64,000 nucleotides of DNA from Atopobiaceae bacterium (GTDB taxonomy: Bacteria > Actinomycetota > Coriobacteriia > Coriobacteriales > Atopobiaceae), in assembly GCA_022482785.1 (NCBI GenBank), contig JAKVON010000003.1:186001-250000 (forward strand), read 5' to 3'. Positions 25,014-32,929 of the stretch are shown here, piece by piece. Position 1 is the first letter of the stretch. Each line of letters starts with the position of its first letter. The notes under the pieces are model-generated. The model did not search any database. It was not told the origin of the DNA and worked only from the letters and a program-made list of their open reading frames with translations. Made by a program: the position numbers and the translations under genes.

Positions 25014-26639
25014 ATGCTTCGAGAGGATCAAACGGTCTGGCAGTGCGGGACGCACGAGATCTCGCTCGCGCGCCCGCGCGTCATGGGCGTGCTCAACGTG
25101 ACCCCCGATTCCTTCTCCGACGGCGGCAAGAACCTCGATCACAAGACGGCCGTGGAGCGGGGCCTGGACATGCTCGACCAGGGTGCCGACATCATCGACG
25201 TGGGAGGCGAGTCGACCCGTCCCGGCTTCGAGCCGGTCGACGTGGACGAGGAGGCCAAGCGCGTGGTGCCGGTCGTCCGCGACCTGGTGGCCGCCGGCGC
25301 GATCGTGTCGGTGGACACGCGCCATCCCGAGGTGGCCCGCATGTGCGTGCGGCTGGGTGCCTCCATCGTGAACGACGTCACCGCCTTCACCAACCCCGAC
25401 ATGGTCAACGTGGCGGCGGACACCCGCTGCGGCTGCGTCGTCATGCACGCCGGCGAGGTCCCCGGCCACGCCAACCGCAGGGTCGTCACCCTCGACTCCG
25501 CGCCCCGCGGCCCCCGCGGGGGGAGCGCCATCGGCAAGGACGACGTGACCGGCTCCGGCAGGGCCGGCGCCGGCGGGAGGGACGCCAAGGGCAAGGCCGA
25601 CGAGCCGGTCGAGCTCACCCAGGCCGAGAAGGACGCGCTCGCGGCGGACGCCTCGGTGCCCAAGTCCGACGCCCTCGCCCAGACCATGAGCCGCGTGAGC
25701 CGCACCGCCGTCGCCCCGACGGTCCGCCTCGTGGGCGGCGGGAGGCGCTTCACCCTGCCCGAATCGGCTCCCATCATGCGCCAGCTGATGGGCTTCCTGG
25801 GCGACCAGGCTCGCACCCTCATGCGCGCGGGCGTCGCCCACGACCGCATCTGCATCGACCCAGGCGCCGGCTTCGGCAAGTACGCCGACGAGGACGTCGT
25901 CATCCAGCGCGCCACCGCGAAGATGGTCTCGATGGGCTATCCCGTGATGTGCGCCGTCTCGCGCAAGCGCTTCGTGGGTGCCGTCTCCGGCGTGACCGAC
26001 CCCGTCGCCCGCGACGCCGCCACGCTCGGCGTGGTCATCGCCGCGATCGAGGCGGGCGCGCGCGTCATGCGCGTCCACGACATCGCCACCACCGTCCAGG
26101 CCCTCGACTCCTATTGGGCCATGTCCCACCCAGACCCGCGCCGCGCGTTCGTGAGCATCGGCTCGAACGTGGGCGACCGCCTGAGCTACCTGTCGAGGGC
26201 CCGCGCCCTCATCGACGCGATACCGCTCACCTGCGTGGTCGCCACCAGCCATGCCTACGAGACCGATCCCGCCTACGGCATAGCGACCCCCGTGGCCAAC
26301 TGCGTGGTCGAGATAAAGACGGAGCTCGCGCCCCTGGTCCTGCTCGACGCGCTGCTCGACGTGGAGAACCAGCTGGGACGCAAGCGCTTCAAGGGGCAGG
26401 AGGGCCATGGCCCGCGCACCTGCGACTGCGACCTCATGTGGATGGAGGGCGAGACCCATGCGGGCCGCAAGCTCGTGCTGCCGCATCCCGGCCTCGGCGA
26501 GCGCGACTACGTGATCGTTCCCATGGAGGACCTCATGCACGACCCCGTGCGCTTTCTCACGCATGCCGGCGTGGCCGTGGCCGAGCAGCCCGACCGCGTC
26601 GGCCGCGTGCGCAAGGAGCTGGGCGAGATCGATGCCTAG
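25014..26639 (+). CDS. folP-folK: Bifunctional dihydropteroate synthase / HPPK fusion with an unusual insertion
   Basis: This 541-residue protein starts at ATG 25014 after AGAGGAG. Residues 1 to about 375 are dihydropteroate synthase: G-V-L-N-V-T-P-D-S-F-S-D-G-G, I-I-D-V-G-G-E-S-T-R-P-G, V-N-D-V-T, D-P-G-A-G-F-G-K and S-R-K-R-F. Residues about 378-541 are 6-hydroxymethyl-dihydropterin pyrophosphokinase: S-I-G-S-N-V-G-D-R, then G-P-R-T-C-D-C-D-L. The fusion joins two consecutive steps of folate synthesis. The DHPS part is about 90-100 residues too long. The extra segment (about 150-245) is Gly/Arg/Lys/Asp-rich and follows V-V-M-H-A-G-E-V-P-G. No folB (dihydroneopterin aldolase) is encoded nearby. 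It overlaps birA by 8 bases. Confidence 0.93.
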   Translation: MLREDQTVWQCGTHEISLARPRVMGVLNVTPDSFSDGGKNLDHKTAVERGLDMLDQGADIIDVGGESTRPGFEPVDVDEEAKRVVPVVRDLVAAGAIVSVDTRHPEVARMCVRLGASIVNDVTAFTNPDMVNVAADTRCGCVVMHAGEVPGHANRRVVTLDSAPRGPRGGSAIGKDDVTGSGRAGAGGRDAKGKADEPVELTQAEKDALAADASVPKSDALAQTMSRVSRTAVAPTVRLVGGGRRFTLPESAPIMRQLMGFLGDQARTLMRAGVAHDRICIDPGAGFGKYADEDVVIQRATAKMVSMGYPVMCAVSRKRFVGAVSGVTDPVARDAATLGVVIAAIEAGARVMRVHDIATTVQALDSYWAMSHPDPRRAFVSIGSNVGDRLSYLSRARALIDAIPLTCVVATSHAYETDPAYGIATPVANCVVEIKTELAPLVLLDALLDVENQLGRKRFKGQEGHGPRTCDCDLMWMEGETHAGRKLVLPHPGLGERDYVIVPMEDLMHDPVRFLTHAGVAVAEQPDRVGRVRKELGEIDA

Positions 26640-27468
26640 CGAGCCGAGCGCGCCCCTGCCGCCGATCCGCCTCGTGCGCCAGACCGGCTCGACGAACGAC
26701 GACGTCGCCGAGATGGGCCGCTCGGGGGCCCCTCACGGCTCGGCCGTCGCCGCCCGCGCGCAGACGGCGGGCCGCGGCAGGAGGGGGCACGTCTGGGAGT
26801 CTCCCGAGGGCGGCCTCTACCTCTCCGTCCTGCTCCGCCCCGAGGTCCCCATGCAGCAGCTCATGGGCATCGCCGCCGTGGGTGCCATGGGGGCGCTCGA
26901 CGCGCTTCGGTCCCTCGGCGCGGAGCGCGTCGCGCTCAAGTGGCCCAACGACGTCGTGGCTGGCCCGGAGCCAGGGGCGGGCAAGGTCGCGGGGGTTCTC
27001 GCCGAGGCGGGCTATGGCGACGGCGGGACGTTCGCCGTCTTCGGCATAGGCGTGAACCTCTCGCGCGGCGGCATCGGCGACCTGGCCGGATGCGGGACCG
27101 CGCGGCCCCTCGAGCCGGCATGCCTGGAAGACGCGATGCGCGGCGGCACGGCGGCGCCCGGCCTCGAGGACCTTGCCGAGGCGATTCGCGACGCGGTCGT
27201 CGAGCGCTGCGACGGGTGGTCGGCAGAGGTCCGTGCCGGCCATGCGGCCGCGGGTCCCCTCGCGCCCATCCTCTCCGAGTACTTCGACCGCATGCCCCTC
27301 CTGGGGCGGCAGGTGATGGCGGTGCTCCCCGACGGGCGCGTGGCCTGCCGGGGCGTGTTCGCCGGCGTAGACGTGTGGGGCCGGGCGACCGTCCACCTGG
27401 CGGACGGCTCCGACGTCGAGTTCGCCTCCGAGCAGGCCTCTCTCCGCGAGCTGCAGGGGCCCGCCTAG
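26632..27468 (+). CDS. birA: Biotin-[acetyl-CoA-carboxylase] ligase without DNA-binding domain
   Basis: This 278-residue protein starts at ATG 26632, inside the end of folP-folK, so translation is probably coupled. It has the class I biotin protein ligase core: Q-T-G-S-T-N-D-D, the biotinyl-AMP loop G-R-G-R-R-G-H-V-W, L-K-W-P-N-D-V-V, and a C-terminal SH3-like domain (V-A-C-R-G-V-F-A-G-V). The N-terminal helix-turn-helix of E. coli BirA is missing, so it should not repress biotin genes itself. It attaches biotin to carboxylases. It ends convergently on coaX with the two stop codons overlapping in CCTAGG. Confidence 0.92.
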   Translation: MPSEPSAPLPPIRLVRQTGSTNDDVAEMGRSGAPHGSAVAARAQTAGRGRRGHVWESPEGGLYLSVLLRPEVPMQQLMGIAAVGAMGALDALRSLGAERVALKWPNDVVAGPEPGAGKVAGVLAEAGYGDGGTFAVFGIGVNLSRGGIGDLAGCGTARPLEPACLEDAMRGGTAAPGLEDLAEAIRDAVVERCDGWSAEVRAGHAAAGPLAPILSEYFDRMPLLGRQVMAVLPDGRVACRGVFAGVDVWGRATVHLADGSDVEFASEQASLRELQGPA

Positions 27469-28262
27469 GCCCCGTGGCGCGCCGCGCGCTTCACCGCGCG
27501 GTGGTACCAGATCTCGCGGATGCCCCTGATGGTGAGGTCCGGGTCGAGGTGGTCGAACAGGTCGGTCGCCTCCGCGACCACCGGGGCGTAGCCGCCCGTG
27601 CCGATGACGGGCGCGCCCTCGATTCCCAGCTCGGCCTTGATGCGCCGGACCAACCCCTCCGCCTGGCCGGCGGCGCCGATGACGAGCCCCGACTGCAGGG
27701 CGGTCTCGGTGTCGGTCCCCAGGGCGCGGGCGGGGGCGACGATCTCGACGCTGGAGAGCTTCGCCGCGCGCGCGAACAGGGCCTGGGCCGAGAGGAGCAG
27801 CCCCGGCGAGATGGCGCCGCCGCAGTAGGCCCCCTGTGCGTTGACGACGTCGATGTTGGTCGCGGTGCCGAAGTCGACCACGATCGCGGGGGCACCGTAG
27901 GTGATCTTGGCGGCCAGGGCATTGGCCACGCGGTCGGCCCCGACGCCATGCTTGTTGGGGGCGATGACCTCGATGCCGCAGTCGCGCGCCGCGTCGATCA
28001 CCAGCGGCTCCTCGTCGAGCAGTATGCGAAGGATGCGGCGCCAGCCCTCGGTGAGGATGGGCACGACGCTCGCCACGGAGGCGTGCTCGAGCTGGCCGAT
28101 GTCGAGTCCGAACATCTGGAAGTAGCCGTAGAGCCGCTCGTGGAGCTCGTCGGCCGTGTCGGTGTGGTCGGTCGCCATGCGCCACTGCCGGTCGAGCGTG
28201 CCGTTCTCGGAGAAGAGCCCGAGCGTGGTCTGCGTGTTGCCGACGTCGATGGAGAGGAACAT
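27465..28262 (-). CDS. coaX: Type III pantothenate kinase
   Basis: This 265-residue protein is read leftward from ATG 28262, after a GGAGG site. It phosphorylates pantothenate in coenzyme A synthesis. The ASKHA-fold motifs are present: D-V-G-N-T-Q-T-T near the N-terminus, the pantothenate-binding N-K-H-G-V-G-A-D-R, the catalytic V-D-F-G-T-A-T, G-G-A-I-S-P-G, and a C-terminal G-T-G-G-Y. Length is typical. It is convergent with birA (4-base overlap at the stops), which with folE/folP-folK makes a cofactor-biosynthesis block. Confidence 0.95.
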   Translation of the reverse strand: MFLSIDVGNTQTTLGLFSENGTLDRQWRMATDHTDTADELHERLYGYFQMFGLDIGQLEHASVASVVPILTEGWRRILRILLDEEPLVIDAARDCGIEVIAPNKHGVGADRVANALAAKITYGAPAIVVDFGTATNIDVVNAQGAYCGGAISPGLLLSAQALFARAAKLSSVEIVAPARALGTDTETALQSGLVIGAAGQAEGLVRRIKAELGIEGAPVIGTGGYAPVVAEATDLFDHLDPDLTIRGIREIWYHRAVKRAARHGA

Positions 28263-28376
28263 GCTGCCTCCTGGCCCGTGTCCGCGCGGCCCTCCGCGCG
28301 CCTGAGGAGACTGTAGCGCAAGTGCGGAGGCGAGTTGCCGAGCCCATGCCGAACCGTGGGGATTCCCTGGTCGCCT

Positions 28377-28404
28377 TTGCCGGGAAGCCGCCCTGTGGTA
28401 CCAT
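28377..28404 (+). promoter_or_regulatory. Candidate promoter of rpmE
   Basis: TTGCCG (28377-28382), a 16-nt spacer and TACCAT (28399-28404) form a plausible sigma-A promoter. Transcription would start just before the tandem leader hairpins. Confidence 0.5.
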
Positions 28405-28418
28405 GCAAAAGCTTGTTC

Positions 28419-28470
28419 GCCCTGGTCGGAAACCAGGGCATACCATCAAGTCCTGGTCGGAAACCAGGAC
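28419..28470 (+). ncRNA. Tandem covarying hairpins in the rpmE leader (putative L31 autoregulatory element)
   Basis: Two hairpins of identical layout lie in the 5' leader: GCCCTGGT/ACCAGGGC (28419-28426 with 28432-28439) and GTCCTGGT/ACCAGGAC (28450-28457 with 28463-28470). Both have 8-bp stems and the same CGGAA loop. The one stem difference is compensated (C-G versus U-A), which supports selection for RNA structure. Ribosomal protein L31 leaders are known in several phyla, and I believe one has been described in Coriobacteria. Binding by L31 to repress its own translation or transcription is the likely role. AGGAG and the ATG follow 20 nt later. Confidence 0.75.
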
Positions 28471-28490
28471 GCCACGTTAGAGGAGTCCTC

Positions 28491-28973
28491 ATGAAGCAAG
28501 GCATCCACCCCAAGTACAGGGAATGCAAGGTGCGCTGCACCTGCGGAAACACGTTCACCACGCGTGCCACCGTCCCAGAGATCCAGGTCGACCTCTGCGA
28601 CAAGTGCCACCCGTTCTACACCGGCCAGCAGAAGCTCGTCGACACCGGCGGCCGCGTCCAGCGCTTCTCCAACAAGTTCGGCGGAGCGGCCCAGGCCCAG
28701 CTCGAGAAGGCCGCCGCTGCCAAGGCCGAGCGCGAGAAGAAGGCTGCCGCCGCTGCCGCCGCCAAGAAGGCCGCTGCCGAGGCGAAGGCCGCCGAGAAGG
28801 CCAAGCGCGCCGCCGAGTTCGAGAAGAAGGCTGCCGCCGAGGCCGCCAAGAAGGCCAAGCAGGAGGCCGCCGCTGCCGCCGAGGCCGAGAAGGCCGCGAC
28901 CGAGGCCGCTCCCGCAGCTGCCGAGCCCGCGGCCGAGGCCACCGCTCCCGCCGAGGAGCCCAAGGCCGAGTAG
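28491..28973 (+). CDS. rpmE: 50S ribosomal protein L31 with long Ala/Lys/Glu-rich C-terminal extension
   Basis: This 160-residue protein starts at ATG 28491 after AGAGGAG. The first 70 residues are L31: M-K-Q-G-I-H-P-K-Y, zinc-binding C16, C18, C36 and C39 (R-C-T-C-G and C-D-K-C-H-P-F-Y-T-G), and the R-V-Q-R-F motif. This is the zinc-containing (C+) type. The usual length is about 66-75 residues. Here a 90-residue Ala/Lys/Glu-rich helical tail follows, first basic, then acidic and Pro/Ala-rich at the end. The tail may reach from the 50S surface; its role is unknown. A strong terminator follows. Confidence 0.93.
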   Translation: MKQGIHPKYRECKVRCTCGNTFTTRATVPEIQVDLCDKCHPFYTGQQKLVDTGGRVQRFSNKFGGAAQAQLEKAAAAKAEREKKAAAAAAAKKAAAEAKAAEKAKRAAEFEKKAAAEAAKKAKQEAAAAAEAEKAATEAAPAAAEPAAEATAPAEEPKAE

Positions 28974-29004
28974 CGCCTGTGGCCTGCGAAAGAGAGTCTC
29001 AAGA

Positions 29005-29038
29005 AGGGGGCCGGGTGGATTTTTCCACCCGGCCCCCT
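29005..29038. terminator. Bidirectional-type terminator between rpmE and the trigger-factor-like gene
   Basis: A perfect 15-bp stem (29005-29019 with 29024-29038) with a TTTT loop lies between two convergent genes, 31 nt after the rpmE stop and 23 nt from the other stop. Confidence 0.8.
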
Positions 29039-29061
29039 CGCATGGAAGCGAATGACGTCGG

Positions 29062-29901
29062 CTAGACCAGCTTGAACCCGGATTCCGCCGCAGGCTCCGC
29101 GGGGGGCTCGGCATCCTGGCGCGCGGCGGCGAACTGCTCGAGCGCCTCGTACTGCGCAATGCGGGCCTTGGCCTCCTCCGCGGTCTCGTGGTGGTAGCTG
29201 CAGCTGGCCTCTGCGGTCACGACCTGCGCGGCCTTGTTGCGGACGGCCGCCTGGCGCAGCTGCTCGATCTGGCCGTGCGCGCGGGCGTCGTCGATGAGCT
29301 GCGCGGCGTCCTTGGGAGGGAGGCGCAGCAGGCCGGGGATCTCGGTGTCGTCGATGGAGAGCTTCTTCTCCTGGGCGTAGGCGTCGAGGGCCGCGGACTG
29401 CTCGGCAGCGGTCTTGGCCTCCTGGTCGAACATGTGCTCGAGCGACGCGGGCGAGGCGCCCGAGCTCGAGAGGAACGTCTCGCGCGTGAGGCCCTCCTCG
29501 GCAAGCTCCATCTCGAACTGCTGGCGGACCCCCTCGCGGTAGCGTGCGACCTCGTCGGCGGGAACGGCCTGGACCAGGCGCTTCGCGAGCTCCTCGGCGG
29601 CCTTGGCCGGCTTCGAGGAGTCGACGAGCTGCTGGTTCATCTGCGCGAGCTGGGAGCGCACCGCATCCCTCACCTGCGCGAGCGACTCCGCCCCGTCGAG
29701 GTTCGCCTTGATCCACTCGTCGGTCATCTGCTCGGGGGTGACGCCCCGCTCGGCCGCGATGGACCGGACCGCCATGTCGACGTCGGCATCGGTGACCAGC
29801 GGCACCTCGACCTCGATGGAGACGGGCTCGTAGCTGGTGAGCGTGTAGTAGTAGCGGTCGCCGAGCGCGAGGGGCGCGGGCTTCTGGATGTCGATGGCCA
29901 T
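29062..29901 (-). CDS. Trigger-factor C-terminal-like chaperone domain protein
   Basis: This 279-residue protein is read leftward from ATG 29901, chosen because AAGGAG lies just upstream. It starts M-A-I-D-I-Q-K-P. Residues about 50-250 are almost all helical and charged, with patterns like the trigger factor C-terminal arm region (V-R-S-Q-L-A-Q-M-N-Q, L-V-Q-A-V-P-A-D-E-V, then R-Y-R-E-G-V-R-Q-Q-F). The ribosome-binding domain and an FKBP-type isomerase domain of full trigger factor (about 430 residues) are absent. It may therefore be a reduced chaperone or simply a paralogue; the assignment is tentative. The gene is divergent from the FAD oxidoreductase and convergent with rpmE. Confidence 0.55.
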   Translation of the reverse strand: MAIDIQKPAPLALGDRYYYTLTSYEPVSIEVEVPLVTDADVDMAVRSIAAERGVTPEQMTDEWIKANLDGAESLAQVRDAVRSQLAQMNQQLVDSSKPAKAAEELAKRLVQAVPADEVARYREGVRQQFEMELAEEGLTRETFLSSSGASPASLEHMFDQEAKTAAEQSAALDAYAQEKKLSIDDTEIPGLLRLPPKDAAQLIDDARAHGQIEQLRQAAVRNKAAQVVTAEASCSYHHETAEEAKARIAQYEALEQFAAARQDAEPPAEPAAESGFKLV

Positions 29902-30024
29902 GAGGCTCCTTCTTGGTGACGGTGCGTGGGACGTGTCGGTAATGTGGCCCATTCTAACGCGGTTGAGGTCTGGCGAGGTCGCCACGGGCTGGTCGACACA
30001 AGGGCCACGTCCGTTCGAGTATCA

Positions 30025-30052
30025 TCTCGGGTGGACTTCACGCCACCCGAGA
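30025..30052 (+). promoter_or_regulatory. Hairpin touching the RBS of the FAD oxidoreductase
   Basis: TCTCGGGTGG (30025-30034) pairs perfectly with 30043-30052 around an 8-nt loop. The 3' arm runs into the ribosome binding site GAGAGGAAC before ATG 30061. A TATCAT box at 30020-30025 overlaps its left edge. It could modulate translation or transcription start. Confidence 0.45.
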
Positions 30053-30060
30053 GGAACCTC

Positions 30061-31473
30061 ATGCCAGACACCAGCACCGCCATCACGACCGACGTCGTCA
30101 TCGTAGGTGCCGGGCCCGCCGGCATCTTCTGCGCCCTGGGACTCTCGGCAGGGGCGACGGCCGGCACATCACGATGGTAGAGAAGGGGCTGCCCGTCGAG
30201 AGGCGACGTTGTCCCAAGGGGCGCACCGGCTACTGCATGGCCTGCGAGCCGTGCCGCATCACCACGGGGCTTCTCGGGCGCCGGTGCCTTCTCGGACGGC
30301 AAGCTCTCGCTCTCGCACGAGGTGGGCGGCGACCTGCCCGAGCTCATCGGCGTGGACCTGGCACAGGCCACCATCGATCGCGTCGACAAGATGTACCTGG
30401 ACTTCGGCGCCGACGACAAGGTCGAGGGCGTGGGCAACCGCGACGCCGTCGCCGACATCCGCCGCCGTGCCATCAAGGCCGGCCTCAAGCTGGTCGACTG
30501 TCCCATTCGCCACCTGGGCACCGAGAAGGCCCAGGAGATCTACCTCGCGATCGAGCGGCACCTGCTCGACGCCGGCGTCGAGATCCTCTTCGAGCACGAG
30601 GTCAAGGAGGTGCTGATCGAGGACAGGCGCTGCTCCGGGGTCGTGGTGGCGGGGCGCGACGGCGAGGTCGTCGTCCATGCCGCCGAGACCGTCGTGGCGA
30701 CGGGCCGTCGCGGGGCCGACTGGTTCGACCGCATGTGCGACGAGCACGGCATCGACCACGAGCCCGGCCCCGTCGACCTGGGCGTTCGCGTCGAGGTACG
30801 CAACGAGGTCATGGAAACCGTGAACAACGTGCTCTACGAGAGCAAGCTCATCGGATACCCTAATCCCTACAAGAACAAGGTGCGCACGTTCTGCCAGAAC
30901 CCCGGCGGCTTCGTGAGCCAGGAGAACTACGACGGCGGGCTTGCCGTGGTGAACGGCCACAGCTACAAGGACAGGAAGAGCCCCAACACCAACCTCGCCG
31001 TGCTCTGCTCGCTCAACTTCAAGGAGCCGTTCTCACAGCCGATTCTCTATGCGCAGCGCGTGGGCGAGCTCATGAACATGCTGGGCGCGGGACACATCCT
31101 GGTGCAGCGCTTCGGCGACCTGCGCGACGGGAAGCGCACCTGGCCCAAGGAGCTCGACCGCTCCAACGTTCGGCCCACGCTTCCGGATGCCGCGGCCGGC
31201 GACATCTCTGCCGCGATGCCCTACCGTGCCATGACGGAGATCGTCAACTTCATGGTTGCCGTGGACGAGGTCGTGCCGGGATTCGCCTCGGAGGAGACCC
31301 TGCTCTATGCCCCCGAGCTCAAGTTCTACTCCAACCGCGTGAAGATGGACGAGACCCTCGAGACCAGCATCGCGCACCTCCACTGCCTGGGCGACTCGAG
31401 CGGCTGGACGCGCGGCCTCATGATGTCGAGCGTCATGGGCCTGCTCATGGGGGAGAGGCTTGCGGGGGAGTAG
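30061..31473 (+). CDS. FAD-dependent oxidoreductase (COG2509-type), two compensating frameshifts as read
   Basis: The full gene spans 470 codons. It starts at ATG 30061 (M-P-D-T-S-T) with a dinucleotide-binding motif V-V-I-V-G-A-G-P-A-G-I-F near residue 12-23. A G appears missing in the GGGG run at 30151-30154 and an extra G is present at 30266-30269. Between these points the protein is readable only in another frame, where it gives M-V-E-K-G, then P-K-G-R-T-G-Y-C-M-A-C-E-P-C, as expected for the family. The frame is then restored, and the C-terminal two thirds are intact, ending G-D-S-S-G-W-T-R-G-L. This cysteine-bearing flavoprotein family is widespread in anaerobes and of unknown substrate. 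The two indels look like homopolymer errors. Confidence 0.8.
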
Positions 31474-31777
31474 CCCGATGCCGGCCTCGGGAGTCGGGCT
31501 TGTCAGGGGGTGTGGCGGGAAAAGTGGGGTTTGCGGTTCCGCGCGAGTTCGTCGTGGCAGAAAAAGTAGAGAATGCGGTCGTGTAAATCGGGCCGCGCCC
31601 GTCGATGGCGGGTTTTTGGAACCGCAATGTCGACTTTTCCTGCCATGGCATCGTCCCGCGGAACCGCAAACCCTACTTTTTCTGCCAGGCGATTGCCGAA
31701 GGATGCGGCCGCGCTTCGCGACCGGACGGGCCGTAGCGCTGGCACCGATTGGTCGAGCGACTAGAAAGGCAGGTCAC
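31474..31777. other. Intergenic region with a four-unit inverted repeat array
   Basis: These 304 bases hold no gene I believe. The centre (31513-31687) is a nested inverted repeat described separately. The last 90 bases contain the leader and RBS region (AAAGGCAGG) of the DUF1385 gene; no clear promoter boxes were found. Confidence 0.6.
31513..31687. repeat. Four 25-bp units, two direct and two inverted
   Basis: Units lie at 31513-31537 (+), 31555-31579 (+), 31621-31645 (-) and 31663-31687 (-). Each begins TGGC, contains AAAAGT at positions 8-13 and ends TGCGGT. The outer pair (units 1 and 4) differs at 3 of 25 positions, and its similarity continues for 6 more bases (TCCGCG). The inner pair differs at 4. 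Folded, this makes two nested stems. It may be a palindromic repetitive element or a cluster of protein-binding sites. Confidence 0.75.
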
Positions 31778-32794
31778 ATGGCGAACGAGACCGAGGCAAT
31801 ACGTCCGCGCGGCATCGCCGAGGAGGGCGAGCTGTTCGCGACGCACATCGGTGGCTCGGCCGTGATCGAGGGCGTCATGATGCGCGGCAAGCTCAGCTGG
31901 GCGGTCGCGGTGCGCCAGCCCAACGGAACCATCTATGTCGAGGAGCATGACCTCGAGCATCCCGCAAATCCGTCGGCCGGCCTGCGCGACTGGCGTCGCT
32001 GGCCCGTCGTCCGGGGGTGCGTGTCGTTCGTCGAGTCGATGGCGCTCTCGTTCCGCGCGATGGGCGTGGCGTCCGAGCACGCCTACGAGCCCGACGACGA
32101 GCCTCTCGGGCAGGACGCGGCCGACGGGCTTGCCCCATGGATGGCCGGCTCGGTCGTCTTGGGGACGGCGATCGGCCTCGCGCTGTTCGTCGTGGCTCCG
32201 GCCGCGCTCACAAATCTCGTCCTGGGGGACTACTCGTCCAAGGGGGCCCTGCTGTGGAACCTCGTCGACGCCGGCTGGCGCGTGGCCATCTTCATCGGCT
32301 ACATCGTCGCCCTGCGCCTCATGCCGGACATGCTGCGGGTCTTTCGCTACCACGGGGCCGAGCACGAGACCATCCACTGCTACGAGCACGGCGAGCCGCT
32401 CACGCCCGAGAACGCCGCGCGCTACTCATGCCTCCACGTGCGATGCGGCACCGCGTTCGTGATCATGGTCATGATCGTCGCGATCGTCGTGAACACGCTG
32501 ATTCCGGTCGACGCCCTCGTCGCCGCCTGGGGAATCACGACCGGCATCGGCAGGTTCCTCGTGGTGGTGCTCTCCCGCGTCGTCATGATTCCGCTGGTGG
32601 CTGGCCTCGCCTATGAGGTAACGGTCAGGTGGGCGGGGTCGCATCCGGAGAATCCCCTGGTGCGCGTGCTGCTCGCGCCGGGCCTCGCGATGCAGCACCT
32701 GACGACGGCACCGCCGGACGCGGGACAGCTGGAATGCGCGATACGCGCCCTCGAGCTGGTCGATGCCCGCGAGCGTCGCGAGGCCGCGGGATAG
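31778..32794 (+). CDS. DUF1385 membrane protein (YqhQ-like)
   Basis: This 338-residue protein starts at ATG 31778. The N-terminal signature G-G-S-A-V-I-E-G-V-M-M-R-G is diagnostic for DUF1385. The middle has hydrophobic helices (about 130-150 and 170-190) and the conserved polar segment F-R-Y-H-G-A-E-H-E-T-I-H-C-Y-E, followed by L-H-V-R-C-G-T-A-F and further membrane helices to about 300. The His/Glu/Cys pattern suggests a metal site. It is integral to the membrane, its function is unknown, and its length is normal. In many Firmicutes and Coriobacteriia this gene lies near rpmE or prfA, as here. Confidence 0.88.
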   Translation: MANETEAIRPRGIAEEGELFATHIGGSAVIEGVMMRGKLSWAVAVRQPNGTIYVEEHDLEHPANPSAGLRDWRRWPVVRGCVSFVESMALSFRAMGVASEHAYEPDDEPLGQDAADGLAPWMAGSVVLGTAIGLALFVVAPAALTNLVLGDYSSKGALLWNLVDAGWRVAIFIGYIVALRLMPDMLRVFRYHGAEHETIHCYEHGEPLTPENAARYSCLHVRCGTAFVIMVMIVAIVVNTLIPVDALVAAWGITTGIGRFLVVVLSRVVMIPLVAGLAYEVTVRWAGSHPENPLVRVLLAPGLAMQHLTTAPPDAGQLECAIRALELVDARERREAAG

Positions 32795-32929
32795 CGCCTC
32801 GCCTCCCCGCGCCTTCAGCTCGCCTAAAGCATGGTGTCCCCTTCGCGAAGGGCCTCGCCCTCCGCCACTCCTTCAGACTGCCTTCGGCTGGCGCGGCTAA
32901 ATTCGTCTCACCTACTGAAGGAGGCCATC

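Noticed and set aside
28419-28470. Possible CRISPR-like direct repeats before rpmE
   Set aside because: There are only two copies, each is itself a hairpin with compensated changes, spacing is short, and no cas genes are present. A leader RNA explains it better.
31503-31745. An 80-codon minus-strand frame with two similar peptide segments
   Set aside because: The repeated peptide comes from the 25-bp DNA repeat units read in the same frame; there is no RBS and the frame is not maintained outside the array.
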